NCBI GenBank assembly: GCA_044225565.1
Contig: JBGAIL010000232.1
Coordinates: 1 to 7,132, forward strand
From: CAVXAE01 sp044225565
GTDB taxonomy: Bacteria > Pseudomonadota > Gammaproteobacteria > Steroidobacterales > Steroidobacteraceae
DNA: 7,132 bases
Direction: 5' to 3'
Each line of letters opens with the position of its first letter. The first letter of the stretch is position 1. The notes under the pieces are model-generated. The model was not told the DNA's origin. It saw nothing but the letters and a program-made list of their open reading frames with translations, and ran no database searches. Position numbers and translations under genes: made by a program. Shown piece by piece: positions 5,628-7,132 of the stretch.

Positions 5628-6819
5628 ATGTAGACGCTGTGCTGGCGCTGGCCGACGGCACCATCTTCCGCGGCCAATCGATCGGCGCTAAAGGCAATAC
5701 CACCGGCGAAGTCGTTTTCAATACCGCCCTGACGGGCTATCAGGAAATTCTCAGCGACCCCTCCTACGCCCGCCAGATCGTCACCCTCACTTATCCCCAC
5801 ATCGGCAACACCGGCACCACCCCGGAAGATCTCGAATCCCAGCAGGTCTTCGCCGCCGGACTCATCATCCGCGACCTGCCGCCGCGCTCCAGCAACTGGC
5901 GCGCCGCCGAATCGCTCCCGGAATTCCTCGAACGCGGCAAGGTCGTCGCGATCGCCGGCATCGACACGCGCAAGCTCACGCGCATCCTGCGGGAGAAGGG
6001 GGCTCAGCCCGGCTGCATCATGACCGGCGACCAGGTCGACGCTTCGGCGGCGGTGAAGGCGGCCGCCAGGTTTCCCGGCCTCAAGGGCATGGATCTCGCG
6101 AAGGTGGTGTCCACCAAGCGCGCGTTCTCCAGTGGAACGAGGGCAGCATCTGGCAGGAGGGCAAGCGCCCGCTCATCCGCTCCGCGCAGCGCCTGCACGT
6201 GGTGGCGTACGACTTCGGCGTGAAGCGCAACATCCTGCGCCTCTTCTCGGATCACGGCTGCCGCGTCACCGTGGTGCCGGCGCAGACGAGCGCGAACGAA
6301 GTGCTGGAGCTCGCGCCGGATGGCGTGTTCCTCTCGAACGGCCCCGGCGATCCGGAGCCTTGCGATTACGCGATCCGCGCCGCGCGCGAGCTGCTTGCCA
6401 CGGACATTCCGGTGTTCGGCATCTGCCTGGGCCACCAGATCCTCGGCCTCGCGAGCGGTGCGAAGACCCACAAGATGAAATTCGGCCACCACGGCGCGAA
6501 CCATCCGGTGCAGGACCTCGACAGCGGCAAGGTCTTCATCACCAGCCAGAATCACGGGTTCGCCGTGGACGAGGCCACGTTACCGCAGACCGTGCGCGCC
6601 ACGCACCGCTCGCTGTTCGACGGGAGCCTGCAGGGCCTCGCGTTCAAGGACCGGCCCGTGTTCAGTTTCCAGGGCCACCCCGAGGCGAGCCCCGGCCCGC
6701 ACGACCTCAAGCCGCTCTTCGACAGGTTCAATCACCTGATGCTGAAGCGGTTGCAGAAGCAGCTGCGGGCCGCCGAGCAACTGGCCCAGCGATCGGCGGG
6801 AGACCGCGGCACCGCCTGA
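5624..6819 (+). CDS. carA: Carbamoyl phosphate synthetase small subunit (CarA), with one frameshift near 6128-6130
   Basis: CarA hydrolyses glutamine and passes ammonia to CarB for carbamoyl phosphate synthesis, feeding arginine and pyrimidines. The first frame (5624 to about 6129) gives the CarA N-terminal domain: GEVVFNTALTGYQEILSDPSYARQIVTLTYPHIGN, then GIDTRKLTRILREKGAQPGC and FPGLKGMDLAK. At 6128-6130 the frame shifts by one base. From CAG 6130 the protein continues as QWNEGSIWQEGKRPLIRS, then HVVAYDFGVKRNILR, to TGA 6817-6819. The glutaminase domain has the nucleophile Cys in FGICLGHQ (TGC 6424-6426) and the His and Glu of FQGHPEASPGP (6676-6684). With one restored base these are residues 268, 352 and 354, one less than E. 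coli C269, H353 and E355. The corrected length is about 398 residues (E. coli 382). One missing C in TCC(C)AG would repair the frame, so a sequencing error is likely. The start is GTG. Confidence 0.95.
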
Positions 6820-6858
6820 TCCCACGACCCCTAGCATTGGAGAGCCCGCGCGCAAGAC

Positions 6859-7132
<274 letters not shown>

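Noticed and set aside
6122..6136. Programmed ribosomal frameshift in carA
   Set aside because: There is no slippery heptamer at TTCTCCAGT and I know of no programmed shift in carA. Similar faults in dnaK and dnaJ make sequence error the simpler explanation.

Overview
This window is a stretch of ordinary core chromosome from a GC-rich bacterium, very probably a gammaproteobacterium. All genes lie on the + strand in the order hrcA (3' part) - grpE - dnaK - dnaJ - dapB - carA - carB (5' part). Linkage of grpE-dnaK-dnaJ to dapB-carA-carB is, from general knowledge, a gammaproteobacterial arrangement seen for example in pseudomonads. Having hrcA directly in front of grpE points more to Xanthomonadales, Nevskiales or Steroidobacter-like lineages. 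That placement is inference from gene order and protein resemblance; no search was possible.

Layout: 1-696 is the C-terminal two thirds of HrcA, the heat-shock repressor. 697-786 is an AT-rich gap with a possible promoter for grpE. 787-1311 is GrpE, 1377-3306 DnaK and about 3401-4555 DnaJ, together the Hsp70 chaperone machine. A strong hairpin at 3330-3358 separates dnaK from dnaJ. 4632-5435 is DapB (lysine and diaminopimelate synthesis). 5436-5623 is the only sizeable regulatory gap: a good sigma-70-type promoter with an upstream A-tract, a short leader reading frame rich in arginine, and a long hairpin inside that frame just before carA. 5624-6819 is CarA and 6859-7132 the start of CarB, the two subunits of carbamoyl phosphate synthetase, which feeds arginine and pyrimidine synthesis. 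No stretch over 300 bases lacks a gene. I see no tRNA, rRNA, CRISPR array, insertion sequence or phage gene.

Three conserved genes have broken or locally scrambled reading frames. dnaK carries about eight small insertions or deletions between 1806 and 2025. dnaJ has a compensating -1/+1 pair near 3441-3471. carA has a single-base shift near 6128-6130. In every case the expected protein continues in another frame, and the flanks are intact. Damage to three core genes in one short window is better explained by poor sequence quality (draft, single-read or metagenomic assembly) than by real gene decay.

I found no evidence of an undescribed multi-gene system. The best candidate for new biology is the carA leader: promoter, 23-codon Arg-containing frame, hairpin, and a GTGA stop/start overlap with carA. 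It looks like a translation-coupled or attenuation-type control region for carAB.
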